Origin: Adiantum capillus-veneris
Taxonomy: Eukaryota > Streptophyta > Polypodiopsida > Polypodiales > Pteridaceae
NCBI GenBank assembly: GCA_014529385.2
Contig: CM043960.1
Span: forward strand, 22,561,719 to 22,625,718
Direction of reading: 5' to 3'
Length of the DNA: 64,000 nt
Positions 1-10,922 of this stretch are shown here, piece after piece (positions within the stretch are counted from its first letter, which is position 1; each line of letters opens with the position of its first letter). Below the pieces are notes generated by a model. It was not told the origin of the DNA. It was given only the letters and a program-made list of their open reading frames with translations, and made no database searches. The position numbers and the translations under genes were made by a program.

Positions 1-897
1 ATACAATGATATTGCCCTCACAAAAACCATGGACAATCTGTAGATGATTTTCTTACTTGGCTTCTCTCGGCCTGCTTCATATCCCACTTATGGTGGTGGC
101 CTTTGCTTTTCATGCAGTTGGTTGCCCCCTGCACGTGTGGCCCTCCTTCAATACACCCGATCGCTCCTTCTTCCAAAAAATTGGCCGCCCTTGGCCCTGC
201 TTTCCCTGCAGTCAGTTTTCAGCCCTCCACGAGTCACCCTTGCAATTGGTGGCCTTCTCTTTGGCTTATTGATGACCTCCAATCACTGCCAACTTTTCCT
301 CTCCGGAAGGCTTCACTTCTGCAACTCTGAGCATCTCTTGGAACCACTATTTGCAGCACTACAGGTCGCGCTCTTCACCTTCTTTGCCTTGCTCACAACG
401 TCCTCTTGCATATGATGTTCTCACCTCTGCCACGTTCATGGCCAGGCCCTCAGCGGCCTTCCTCTTGCTCACAACCGAGCTCACCTGCTCGCCAGGTCCC
501 CCCTATGCCCCTTCTTTTTGGTCTTATACCCTTTTATGTCGTTGATGGGCTCTGGCGGCTCCTCAGGCTTGGCTCAATAGCCTGATGCTCTTAGTTGTCA
601 CTCCCTTGCATGGCGGATCCTCCTGCCTCTGCTCACGCACTTGGCAACCCCCCAAAACAGTGCCCTTGGATGCCCTCTCCTCTCACATGCCGTGGACGAC
701 CTCTCCCTTGCATGATCTCCACCTGTACACAGTATGGGTTTCAGCCCGTTGGTTGCTTCAAGCCTTGCGCCAATTGTTGGCCTCGAACTGCATGACTGCC
801 CCTTCATCGACTTTCCCTTGAACTGCTCTAGCCCGCCATCTGGTGGCACCACCTTCTATCAACTGTAGCTCGTTTTTAGCATGACTATTTTTAAGAA

Positions 898-956
<59 letters not shown>

Positions 957-1542
957 ATATATATATATTCCTTTTTGACTTATGACTTGGACCATGTTCC
1001 CGCGAGCAAAGCAAGCTGCGACCGAGTAATCGTGCTTAGCTCCGCATACCTCAACTTGGGGCTTCAGGCTCTTGTGTCAAGGCCTTCGCCGCAAGTAAAT
1101 AGAAACCGCTCCCAAAGTCAATCCTCTGATGTTGAGATCTCCGCTGGGTGAGGAGACGATCGCCATGATCGCTTTCGACTTCAAACTCTTTGCGACATTC
1201 AACAATTCCCAAGAGATCGAACTCGACCTTCATCCTGACACAGATTCCTCCCTAGAACTCTGAATGACAATCCAAAAACCCAAGTTGTAGAGCACAACCG
1301 AGGCTACAGAAAACGATATCAATCACCGAGCTTTGAACATTTGTAAGAATCCCGACTAGTAGAGCTCCAAAATCACAACTTGACCAGTAAAAGGCCGCAT
1401 CTGGCATACACATCACTGTGAGATTTGCTCCAAAATGCATCTGAATCCTGCCAAAGTACGATACCATCAACCTGCCTGATGCCATATCCCTGCTGCTGCT
1501 GCTGACACTTCCATAGGTCGACACAGTTTGGGTGCACCAACG
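1..1542. other. unassigned flank, no gene recognised
   Basis: Several short overlapping reading frames exist between 44 and 852 on both strands, but none shows a domain, a repeated motif or any resemblance I recognise. The part from 969 to 1542 is likewise featureless apart from a short CTG run near 1495-1505. It may be the insertion target of element A or an older decayed repeat. Confidence 0.5.
896..968. repeat. (TAAA)n microsatellite grading into (TA)n
   Basis: About 15 tandem TAAA units run from 896 to 957 and are followed directly by a short TA run. Read directly from the sequence. Confidence 0.95.
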
Positions 1543-1756
1543 TGTTGGAGGCTAGGGACTTGCCGAACATTGTGTGCGAGCCACGAATGACTGCAAGCAC
1601 AGAACTAGACTATCCTAGTAAGCTCAAAGGGGGTAGTGGTGTGTCACTCACCGCTCTATGCTTGTTGTTGTGAAGGATTTGGTCCCACAAAGAAGAGGGA
1701 GCCACCGCCGCCGTGCTTAACCGCGTCATGGCCATCGATGCCATCGCAATGCTCGA

Positions 1757-1803
<47 letters not shown>

Positions 1804-1925
1804 CGCACACACACACACACACAACGATCACCTATGCACCTATAGGATAGACAAGCCCGGCCCATGACTCAAATAAAGGGATAAGGCGTCTGTCAAAGGT
1901 GATGGGGTATCCGTAAGTGGTTAAC
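1543..1925 (-). repeat. 3' LTR of element A, internally deleted
   Basis: This 383-bp copy matches the 5' LTR at 14696-15283 at both ends. On the minus strand it begins TGTTAACC at 1925 and its other edge lies near 1543. About 200 bp present in the 5' LTR, including the TATA-box stretch, is missing here. It carries (CT)n at 1760-1800 and (CA)n at 1804-1824. A purine-rich tract just upstream on the minus strand (1926-1940) is a plausible polypurine tract. Confidence 0.8.
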
Positions 1926-3526
1926 ATGTCCCCGTTCGTGATGTAGATTCCACCCTCGGAAGCTAGTAAGGTGAAGCCCGTTCGTCGAGGTGGAAGAGCA
2001 TCTGAGATTGAATGTCTTTAGCTTTCTTTAAACACTGCAAAAATCAACCAAAATTGGTACAATAATTGCATTCTCATAGAACATATATGATTAAAAAGCA
2101 TATGCAGTGAATATGCACACATATTGATTGGTAACAGAATATTAGGCACTTGTAAATGTCAAAAAATAAACAAGTCGAGGGCCGCTAATTTAACGATCAA
2201 GAGGCACTAGAGGTCAACTATTAATACCATGGGTAAGCTTCTCAATTCTCTCTTGTAAATTAAGGTGTTTAATCACGCGAGCCAAGTATTTCATGTCCAA
2301 GGGGTGACTAGAGGCTATACCTAGAAGAACTTCTAGTTAGGCTATGATAAAAGGAATTGCATATGAAATCATCGCCTGAAATATTCCCTTTGTTTGACCC
2401 CCCAAAGTGTTTTTCAAATTGATTCAATTTTTGGCGTGTATGCTTATTTTGTATGCCTGGGGATTTTTGCTTTTCAAGGAAAAGCGCCCACACTGGGAAC
2501 CTCTAGGGCTCTAGTACCATAGGCAATACATGTGAGTGAAGTACCAAATCAAGTTGGGATTTCTCTCTCAGTTTAAGATTTTACATTTTTGACACTTTTG
2601 TTTTGTTGTTTTTCACTACATTTCAATTTTTGTAACTTTGGGGGGTCATATTGACACTGTTACCCTCCCCAAACTCATCACAATAGTAAACTCCCTCTAT
2701 AATACTTAAGCTAAAGGTCAAGAGGAATTAAGCCCACTAAAAAACACTAGTACATTGCACACAATGCTTCATAATATCTGCCTAAGAACCTAAAGTAACC
2801 ATTGACAATTAGGAAGGCATTTCCCATGGTATTAAGAGAACATCTCTAATATCTATCTTGGTGAAACTAGCTTAGTCAGACTTCTTGATTCATAAACCTA
2901 GACAAGGGACTATGACATAAAATTATATTGAATCTAATGTTTAATACTAAGAAAATGTGCTGAATATTGTGTTATCAATCTCACAGTTAAAGCAGACAAA
3001 CATGGTGCTAAAAAAAAAAAGAGAGGCAATATTAATGGACAAGAAACACCTGTTTGTGTGATGGTCGTACTCGATTCCAACACTGAACTAAACAAAGATT
3101 GCATGAAGTTCAAAATCCCAACTACTGCAATGCGTTCTTGTACACACTAGAAAACACAAGGAATACCTCTAGGAGGCACATTAGTTGAAAGAGGCACCAA
3201 CCTTTATTGAACACAATCAAAACAACATAAAGAACCCTAACCTAAGTATTTGCACCCCCCTAGAGGGTAAAGGGAACATGATATTCTATAGATGGGTGGG
3301 TAGCCCTAAGTCTAAACCCCTATCCTCATCATCATCAAGAAAAATAAAAGTCATCATCAGTGAAACCATACGTGCCATCCATATAATCATGTAAATCTTC
3401 CTCATCATTAGATGCACATATGTTATCACTAGGCGTGTATAAAAGGGTAAGCTTGTGCAATTGGAGAGACGTTCTCTATTAAGTAGGGATCAATCATGGT
3501 CTCAGCCATTCTAATTCCTCAAAATT
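1926..3526 (-). other. presumed 3' untranslated region of element A
   Basis: The stretch lies between the 3' LTR and the LTR-like fragment at 3527. It is AT-rich, shows no coherent reading frame and no domain, and has no second copy in this window. It is either the long 3' non-coding region of element A or one or more decayed insertions. Element B runs off the window before the matching region, so the two cannot be compared. Confidence 0.4.
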
Positions 3527-4587
3527 TTTATCATAAAATCTAATATCTAACCAACCCAAGTGATTTCTCATATTAAACCGATCATTTAATGTGGGAGAGT
3601 AAACGGGAACAAGGAATAGAATATAGACATGTTCTTACGAATCTATCTCAACACGGGGCCAATGGTAAAGGGGTCCAAATGAGAGATGGACTATCAAAGA
3701 GCAAGGCTAGCCAATGGAGCTTAAAAGACCTTAGGGTTAGCTTCATTAAAGACCTCCAAAGATAATTGTCAAAAGTCCTTTGACCTTAGGTAAGCTAGGG
3801 CTGAGCTTGAGGTGGGAACCCGGCCCAAGCTTGAGGTGATGGTCGTGCTTGATGACTAAGGAGCTTGAGGTGCTTGTCATGCTTGCTGACTAAGATGCTT
3901 GAGGTGCTTGTCATGCTTGCCAACTAGGGAGCTTGAGGTGTTTGTGGGAACACTACCCAAGCTTAAGGTGCTTTGTCATGCTTTTTGCTGACTAAGGTGC
4001 TTGAGGGTAAGGTGTTCAAAAAGTCAAATCCAATCCCTACTCCAGAGGGGGTGAGCCCTAAAGCTAGGGAGATGAGAGAGAATTCACATATTGAATCGAT
4101 TATTTAATGTGGGAGAGTAAACGGGAACAAGGGTTATAATATAGACATGTGCTTACAGATCTATCTCAACACATGGCTAATGGTAAAGCGGTCCAAATGA
4201 GAGATGGTCTGTTAAAGAACAAGGCTAGCCAATGGAGCTTAAAAGAGCTTAGGGTTAGCTTCATTAAAGACCTACAAAGGTTAGTATTAAAAGTCCTTTG
4301 ACCTTAGGTAAGCTAGGGTTGAGTATGAGGTGGGAACCCGGCCCAAGCTTGAGGTGCTTGTCGTGCTTGATGACTAAAGTGCTTGTTGTGCTTGCTGACT
4401 AAGATGCTTGAGGTTCTTGTTGTGCTTGCTGACTAGGGAGCTTGAGGTGCTTGTGGAAACACTACCCAAGCTTGAGGTGCTTTGTCATGCTTGCTAACTA
4501 AGGTGCTTGAGGGTAAGGTGTTCAAAAAGTCAAATCCAATCCCTACTCAAGAAGGGGTGAGCCCTAAAGCTAGGGGATGAGAGAGAA

Positions 4588-4636
<49 letters not shown>

Positions 4637-4749
4637 GGAAAGCCCAAGCCTCCTCAAGAGGCAACAAGGACACATGTCAAGTCCCTATCCATGTTTCCCT
4701 CATGGTGTGTCTAAAGCCAATTGGTTGGCCTCCCAAGGGGTCCAATGAT
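3527..4749 (+). mobile_element. LTR fragment of the element D family, internally duplicated
   Basis: The sequence from about 3527 matches the start of element D's 3' LTR (from 53850), including the stretch around ATCATTTAATGTG at 3581. Similarity ends near 4749, where both read GGTCCAATGA. The last 800 bp or so of the D-type LTR is absent. Here the first part is tandemly duplicated with a period of roughly 518 bp (units beginning near 3581 and 4099), while element D carries it once. Each unit contains a smaller array of GCTTGAGGTGCTTGT-like repeats (about 3820-4010 and 4340-4520). It lies in the opposite orientation to element A, just beyond A's last reading frame. Confidence 0.7.
4589..4635. 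repeat. (CA)n microsatellite
   Basis: An uninterrupted CA run within the D-type LTR fragment. Confidence 0.95.
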
Positions 4750-4754
4750 ACAAG

Positions 4755-5329
4755 TCATTCTCGCTTGGGTACCCAAACTAGCTCTGGATCGGGTGTATAG
4801 TGTTTTGTGATCTTTCCCTTCCCACGGTCTTCAACCGGATTTATCTTACAGGATTTGACTCACATGGGTCTATAGGTGATAGGTAAGAACACAATTTACG
4901 TTTAGGTACCCAGATTTGATAATTCCCTTCATAGTAGCCTTGGGCTTCCAATAGTCGTTTAGGAATCCAACACAACGTTTTCTTACATTTCTTGGACCGA
5001 GTGGGGTGTCTCTTACAAGGCTTTCGTTTTTTAGCATAAAAAATGGTTGCTAAAGAATCTTTAGGGACCCATTTGTATGTTTTCTTTGTTATATTACAAT
5101 GAGTCTTGTGTGTCTCGTGCTTTGTTTCAGCTACAAAAGTTGAAGCTGTAGAGGGTTGGGCTATAGGTATAGATGGTTCAACCTCTTGGACATGCAATGT
5201 TTTGGGTTGTATTTCCTCAAGAGGTGATATCTCAGAGACTATCGCTTGAGTGGAAGGGTTAAGAGTTGATTTCTGTGTTGTGACACTCCTAGTACCCCAA
5301 TCAGTAGTGCATTTGGTCGCTAACATCCA
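4755..5329 (-). pseudogene. element A polyprotein tail with repeated W-[VI]-P-K motifs
   Basis: The open frame from 5380 to 4841 continues the retropepsin-like domain. After a Ser/Thr/Gln/Glu-rich linker it turns strongly basic and repeats a short motif: WVPKDSL (about 5060-5072), WIPKRLL (about 4958-4969) and WVPKRKL (about 4898-4912). A fourth, WVPKRE followed by a stop, lies at about 4761-4775 in a shifted frame. The segment between the first two copies is rich in Lys, Arg and Cys. There is no signal peptide or membrane segment, so it does not look like an env protein. A nucleic-acid or nucleocapsid-like role would fit the charge, but this is speculation. I do not recognise the domain. Confidence 0.6.
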
Positions 5330-5797
5330 CTTGCGTCCTAGGTTTATATTGCCTTCCATAGTTCCAGCAGGCATGACCAAAAAGTCTTGAGCTACGACCC
5401 CATTGTCATAAGTGACAGAAGTGTGTCAAGTTCCAAAAACAATAGTTTTTTTCTTGTAGATGCCCTTGACTTGGATGGTACTCTCAGATAGAGATGGATT
5501 TCCTAACTGACACCACACTCCATATGATAGCATATTGTATTTAGCACCTGTGTCCAATAAGGCGTTATATAGCACTTTCCCATAGGTGCTATTTAACTCA
5601 ATAGGGTATCATAGAGGTGTGTCAAAAGCCAATCAATCATCCTCTATTTCAACTTGAAATGCATGTGTAACTCCAAGGTTGGCCTCTCGTTGGCGTCTCA
5701 TACGCTGATGTCGTTCCTTAGCCTCAGTTTGAGCTTGTATCTTTTTCAATTCTGTTTGTGCATTGGCTGCATTTTTTTGATGGATGACACGTAGCTC
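5330..5797 (-). pseudogene. second retropepsin-like aspartic protease domain, downstream of integrase (element A)
   Basis: Reading past the integrase stop at 5798-5800 in the same frame gives a charged, helix-like Gln/Glu/Lys/Arg stretch, then a domain with retropepsin features. ALLDTGAKYNML carries the catalytic Asp-Thr-Gly at 5546-5554. Next come a segment resembling the usual mid-domain strands and flap (VKGIYKKKTIVFGT) and a final QDFLVMP...INLGRKWM (about 5330-5365) that matches the closing hydrophobic-Gly-Arg motif of retropepsins. Four stops interrupt the frame from the end of integrase (5798-5800, 5633-5635, 5609-5611, 5426-5428). The last three are TGA where Trp would fit. Its position after integrase is not the normal place; element A also has an upstream protease at about 9622-10000. 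That it is retropepsin-like is well supported by motifs; its function is unknown. Confidence 0.7.
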
Positions 5798-7085
5798 CTA
5801 TTGGCTTAAAGGATCATAGTATCTTTTAAATTTACTCCCATTGAGGAATCTAATGGTTTCAACTCCATCAAAAGTTTCCACACAAATGGTACCTTGTGGG
5901 GTGATTTCGCATACTCTATATGGTCCTTTTCCCACATATTTTAACTTTTTCTTCTTGTTACGCACTCCATACATAAGGACTTTATCCCCAACCTTGATAT
6001 CCTTGTTCTTTAAATGACGGTCAACCATTTCTTTCTCCTATGTTTCTCCACAAGTGTGTTTTGCACATCCAATTTCCTTTCTTCATCTAACCTCTCAAGG
6101 ATATATAAACGCTCAACTAAAGGGTTACCATCCCACCCTTCTTGTGAAGCTACCCGTCATAGACTAGGAATTACAAACTCCCATGGCATAACTGCTTCTT
6201 GGCCATATACCATCTCGAATGGTGTACAATTAATAGCCACTTTGTAAGCAGTACGATAAGCCCATAGAGCTGATGTTAGCTTGAAATCCCAATATGTGCA
6301 ATGAGCTTTCATTGTTTTGGTCAAAACAAAAATTAAAGTCTTGTTAGTGCTCTCAGATTGGCCATTTTCTTGTGGATAATAAGGTGTAGACTTATGGTGG
6401 CTATCATGAAGTTTTTCATAAGTTCCTTTATCACTCCATTTATAAAATGAGTACCATTGTCACTCACAATCTCAAGGGGACAACCAAATCGTGTAGTGAT
6501 GTTCTCAAAGAGAAACTTAGCAGTTAACCTTGCATTAGCCTTGCATGTCGCCTTGGCTTTCGTCCACTTTGTCACACATAGTCAGTGGCAACAATAATAT
6601 ATCGAGATTGAGTGCTACGAGCTGCCGGACTAATGGGCCTACAAAGGCTAAACCCCATTTTTCAAACGGTCGAGTCACTTTAATAGGATGTAAGGGCATC
6701 TTATCCTATTGTTGTGTGATCCTATAACGTTGGCATTCATCACACCCTTTTGAGAAAAGTGATGCATCCTTGAATAAGGTAGGCCACCAATAGCTTGATT
6801 GCAACACATTTCCAGCAGTTGGTTCCCCTGAAAAATGTCCTTCGGCTATACTCATGTGGGCTTCTTACAATATGTATAAATACTCATCCTCATAAGCACA
6901 ACATCTAAGAATATCGTCCTTCCCTAGCTTGTAGAGATTTCCTGCAATTAGAGAATAAGGTTCACATTCCTTTAATAGTTTTTGAGGTATATCCTTATGA
7001 AGCTCTTTGGGTGGAAAACCATTCACTAAAAAGTTCACAATCTTCTCACTCCACTTAGGCATGGTCTCGACTAGGAACATGGAAG
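5798..7085 (-). pseudogene. element A integrase
   Basis: This is the DDE integrase that inserts the cDNA into the host chromosome. Fragments in several frames show the N-terminal zinc-binding region ending CDECQRYR (about 6720-6860). The catalytic core has ATDYVTKW, then IVSDNGTHF (near 6460) and PYYPQENGQSE (near 6370), giving the D, D and E residues. After the core comes TPFEMVYGQEA, and a C-terminal segment with VGDKVLMYG and KYVGKGPYRV runs to about 5800. No chromodomain follows. Frameshifts and stops break it in at least five places, so no functional enzyme could be made from this copy. The core resembles integrases of non-chromodomain plant Ty3 elements. Confidence 0.85.
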
Positions 7086-7559
7086 TATCGGGAAAGTCAT
7101 CATTGATTCAAGTAGGGGATTCACCATGTGGTATGCGAGGCAAATGATCCACCATGACATGTCCTTTACCGAGTCTCACCACAACGGTAAAATCAAACTC
7201 AAGAAGAAATAATAACCATCATGTAATACCTCCCATGGAAAAAGGTTTGTTTACTAGATACAACAACGCTTGATGATCCACATAGAAAACAAACTTGTTG
7301 GCAAGAAGGTAGTAGTGAAACTTTTTATTGTGTAAATCATAGCTAAACCTTCTCGCTTTGTAGTGGTGTAGTTCCTCTCAGCATCATTTAATTGACGACT
7401 TGCAAAGCTAATGGGGTAGTCCAATTTATGTGCTCCTGGTTGAGCTAGAACACACCCAATAGCAAAGTTTGATGCATCAATATGCACATGGAAGATTACA
7501 TCCCAATTGGGCACTCATAGGATGGGAGCACTTGTCAAGGCCTTTAAAAAAAAAAAATT
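7086..7559 (-). pseudogene. element A RNase H domain
   Basis: The retroelement RNase H degrades RNA in the RNA-DNA hybrid. HIDASNFAIGCVLAQ (near 7480) holds the first catalytic Asp in the usual D-A-S setting, and ISFASRQLNDAERNYTTTKREGLAMIY holds the conserved Glu region. The frame then shifts. A degraded tail follows, with FVFYVDHQALLYLVN and a linker towards integrase. There is no sign of an additional archaeal-type RNase H between this domain and integrase. Confidence 0.8.
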
Positions 7560-8460
7560 CATGGGCATGGTTACACTCCGTGGTCTAGTAGAACTCGATA
7601 AGAAGCTTGTACAATGGACGAGCTATCTCAGCAAAGTTTAAAATAAACCATCGGTAATAACCAACATTGCCCATGAACCTTTGAACTCATTTATAGTTTG
7701 TAGGTGGTGACAAATTGAAAATGGATTTAAATTTTCTCTCATATGTGGAAATCCCATTATTGGACACTATATGCCCTAAAATGACTCCATGTTTAACCCA
7801 AAATTGGTATTCAAAAGGGTTTAATGAGATGCAATACAATTTGCACTTTTCAAACACTTTTTATAAACACGATAGATGTTTTTTCCAAGAAGAATAAACA
7901 CAAAGGTCATCTAAGAAAGCTTTGCAAAACTCCATAAAATATTCCCTAAAAGCAATGTTTATGAATCTTTGGAAGGTAGCAGGGGCATTGATTAAGCCAA
8001 AAGCCATAACACGAAGTGCGAACACTCCAAATTTGGTTATAAAAGCAGTTTTAGCTTGGTCCTCTAGTGCAATTGTGATTTGATTGTAGCCAGAGTACCC
8101 ATCTAAAAAGATATAATTAGCTTCCTTCCCGGAAACTCTTTCAAGCACATGTTCTAAATATGGCAAGGGGTAATGGTCTCTTCTAGTGCCTGCATTGACC
8201 TTCTTGGGATCCACACACACTGTGAGTTTCCCATTATTTTTTGGCACAATAGCTATTGGAGACACCCATTCTAAGTGCTCAATAGGGCATATGAATCCGC
8301 ATTGACAAGATTTTGAATCTCTTCTTGAACAATCTTTACATACTTAGGATTCATTGGGTAGGGTCGTTGTTGGACTGGTTTAGCCATGCTATTCATGGGA
8401 CTTGTGTGTTGCACCATGGAACTGGAACACCTTTCATATCATGATATGTCCAAGCAAATA
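7560..8460 (-). pseudogene. element A reverse transcriptase
   Basis: The best open part is 8265-7861. It contains SPIAIVPKNNGKLTVCVDPKKVN, the IFLDGYSGYNQI motif that normally carries the first catalytic Asp (FxDxxSGYxQ), MAFGLINAPATFQR, and the polymerase active site FLDDLCVYSS with both Asp residues. Upstream (8434-8370, other frames) the entry segment reads PMNPKYVKIVQEEI. Downstream (7860-7560) the thumb/connection has LGHIVSNNGI and MGNVGYYRWFI. Frameshifts flank the central block. Ty3-type by motif form and by its position before integrase. Confidence 0.88.
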
Positions 8461-9621
8461 TACCTTGAATTCCTTGAGAATATCCTTAAGTATATATTCC
8501 TCAGTCTCTGTCAGATCTTGGGCAATGTAAACAAGTTTGGACTCCTCACTCGGGTTTGCTAACTCTATTTCCTTAATTATCATTGGACCATCATAAACTC
8601 CATTACTTCCATTGATAAGTGTTCTCTGGGCCTTTGTATACACAACCTTACGCTCCTCCGTGATGTAGGATTTGAAATGCTCAAATGCAGGATGTAAATC
8701 TGTGGGGTCTTGTTATTCTATGGATTGTGATTTCTTTTCCGCTTCCTTTTGTTGTTGAACTAGCTATCGATTTTGTCGTCTCCTTACAGTACGACTCAAC
8801 TTTGGCTTCTCTGTAGCTTCTAGCTGTGTGATGTCAATGGGTTGTGGACTGCACCATATGACACTTTGAAGGTATTCACCCCAATTATCTACCAAGGCTT
8901 TTGATGAGCATCACATGCCCCGGCTTAATTAAGCCCTTCTACGGTAGATTTCTTTTTATTTATCCTAGCACGTATATTTGCCTCTTCCTTCTCTTGTTTA
9001 ATTTTTGATTACGACCTTCCTCTAGTGAAGAGTCACTAGATAAATCACTACTTGTGTCTTCTCCTCTCCCGGATAGATTGTCAATTAGGGCACTGTTGGG
9101 CTCTGTATGGTTCATTCCATATTTGCACCAATATTCTATTCAAATTATTTGTCCTTAGAGTCGGTTTCAACTGATGATCCATAATCCAAACATGTGAGCT
9201 ATAGTATTTTGAGATGCTACTGGTTTCAATGTCCATCAAATCTTCACCTTGTAGGTCCCCGTGAGCTATATGCATTTCTCCTATCATATTTAAAGGTACG
9301 AGTTATGGCATTTCATCCCCCTCAGGTGTTATCCAGGTTGTTCCTCTATTTCCCCAAGTGTCTATGGTTGCTGCTAGGTGGACCCAATCCACATTTTCAG
9401 ACTCAGTCATCCCAGGTAGAACATCCATATAAGGGGAATCTTTCCCAACATCAGTGTCCTTTTTACACATGTAACAATACTGCAATGGGGCCGAGTGAAT
9501 TGTGGTGTCAAATCTATGATCAATTATAAATTTGTTTTCTACATGATGTGCTTGACCAGTTACAAGATCAACTTGAATGACAGAGTCTTGGAACTGCAAG
9601 TAGACATGGTTTTTAGATCAG
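8461..9621 (-). pseudogene. element A protease-RT linker
   Basis: Fragments on the minus strand (9599-9303, 9287-9081, 8643-8434) encode acidic, low-complexity spacer. The segment 9599-9303 matches element B at 63240-63560 almost residue for residue (for example PYMDVLPGM and DNVDWVHLAATIDTW), which confirms it belongs to the polyprotein. The last part (YDGPMIIKEIELANPSEESK) has the form of the usual segment before RT. I recognise no catalytic domain. Confidence 0.65.
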
Positions 9622-10000
9622 TCATGCAATGATTTTTAGACATCCTAAGATCATCTCAGATGACATAGTGTGCTTGGAAAAATCCATAACAATGAAGGTA
9701 TGCCTTATTTTGTGTCCAAGGACCTTGATCTTGAGATCTTCTAGCATTCCAATAGGTTTAACAATAGTCCCATTGGCCATCTTACCACTATGTTTGTAGT
9801 GCCAAGGTGAGGTCTTCCCATAGATTCCTAGCAATTTTTAGTTACAATGCTAACCCCAACGCCACCATTAAGGATTCCCTTCACAATCAATCCCTTGGTA
9901 GTGATTGGTATGGTTGCATTGGATTCATCACCTTCAAAGTATTGTCCCAACTTGTTAACAAGTATTTCAACAACAAAGTTCTTATCTAGGTTGGGTTGTG
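9622..10000 (-). pseudogene. element A upstream protease (Asp-Gly-Gly family, degraded)
   Basis: This is a retropepsin in the normal place between Gag and RT. The active-site strand reads KGILNGGVGVSIVTK in A and KGILDGGTGVSIVTK in B (62930-62980). The family site is therefore D-G-G rather than D-S/T-G, and in A the Asp has become Asn. The closing motif is FIVMDFSKHTMSSEMILG (B: MILGRPFM). The A copy is frameshifted in the middle and lacks some residues after ILG. D-G-G proteases occur in other plant Ty3 lineages, so this variant alone is not remarkable. Confidence 0.75.
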
Positions 10001-10922
10001 GATCTAAGTGTTCCTCCTCTATTGACACCTCCCTAGCTCCATCCATTTGTGTAAACTTTGGTAGCCCGACTTTCGGTTCTCCATTGAGGAAAGCTTGAAG
10101 AGCTAAGAATATCTCGGGGTCTCCATATAGTTTAGACATGATGGTGGTTCTAACTTATGAATCCATGAAATCCATCAATTTGGAAATATTTAACGAAACT
10201 TTTTGGGTTGCAGTCCCTTGACATGGGGAACCATTTCTTTGATAGGGTCAGATAATCCCTCTGTAAACATTCTCTTCAACAAGAAGGGAGTACGCCCACT
10301 TTCCAATAACTTAAAGTCACTTTCTTCTTGGATGACACTAGATATGGCTAGTGGTCTATGGTATTTGTGAGGTTGATTTTGTGTAGGAAACATTGTGATT
10401 GTAATCTGGATCTGCCTATGTACTGGCTCTAGATCCCTTTGGGTCTCTTCTACCAAACTCATTAATTGCTTGACTTGCTCGATGTCCTCTATAGGGTTTG
10501 GGTAAGTTTCTATCTTCTTCTTGGGTTCTTTGGGTCTTAGCCATTGTGGCTCATGATGATCTTCCTTGTTTTTTCGTTTCCTAGTGACCGTTTTAGTCTC
10601 CATGGTCTCATTCGAATCAGAATCCTCTTCAACGTTGTTCATATACACGGGGTCATCACAAGTCCCTATGTTGGTCTTTGTAGTAGGGTCGAACTTCGCT
10701 GTTTTTTGGATCTCTTCCTTCGTGTTTTCTTCTTCTTCTGAGATTGGGAATTGATGTTGTGTCTCTTTCTTCAAGAATACAATTTTGGTTTTGGAGCATC
10801 GATCGTGTGAGTATATTTATTAGTACCATAGGTGTACTTTGTGATGGCCCCTCAGTAACCTCAATTAAGTTCAATGGCGTGATCTTTGGCACATTTGGAT
10901 TATTAGGACATTGGGCAATCAA
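10001..10922 (-). pseudogene. element A Gag-protease spacer, acidic and basic low complexity
   Basis: Frames 10922-10656, 10774-10190 and 10139-10001 encode a long Glu/Lys/Thr-rich segment followed by a Pro/Gln-rich one and a conserved stretch SKLYGDPEIFLALQAFLNGEPKVGLP. The same order and wording occur in element B at 62090-62900. No domain is recognised. It is probably a spacer or assembly region of the Gag-Pol polyprotein. Confidence 0.65.

Noticed and set aside
44-852. Cluster of overlapping frames at the window start
   Set aside because: Three plus-strand frames and one minus-strand frame overlap with no motif; chance frames in GC-richer sequence are more likely.
3820-4520. CRISPR-like or regulatory direct-repeat array (GCTTGAGGTGCTTGT units)
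   Set aside because: Units are imperfect, directly adjacent without unique spacers, and lie in a retrotransposon LTR of a plant genome.
4841-5380. env-like gene downstream of integrase
   Set aside because: No signal peptide, membrane segment or glycoprotein features; the frame belongs to the protease-like domain and the basic repeat tail.
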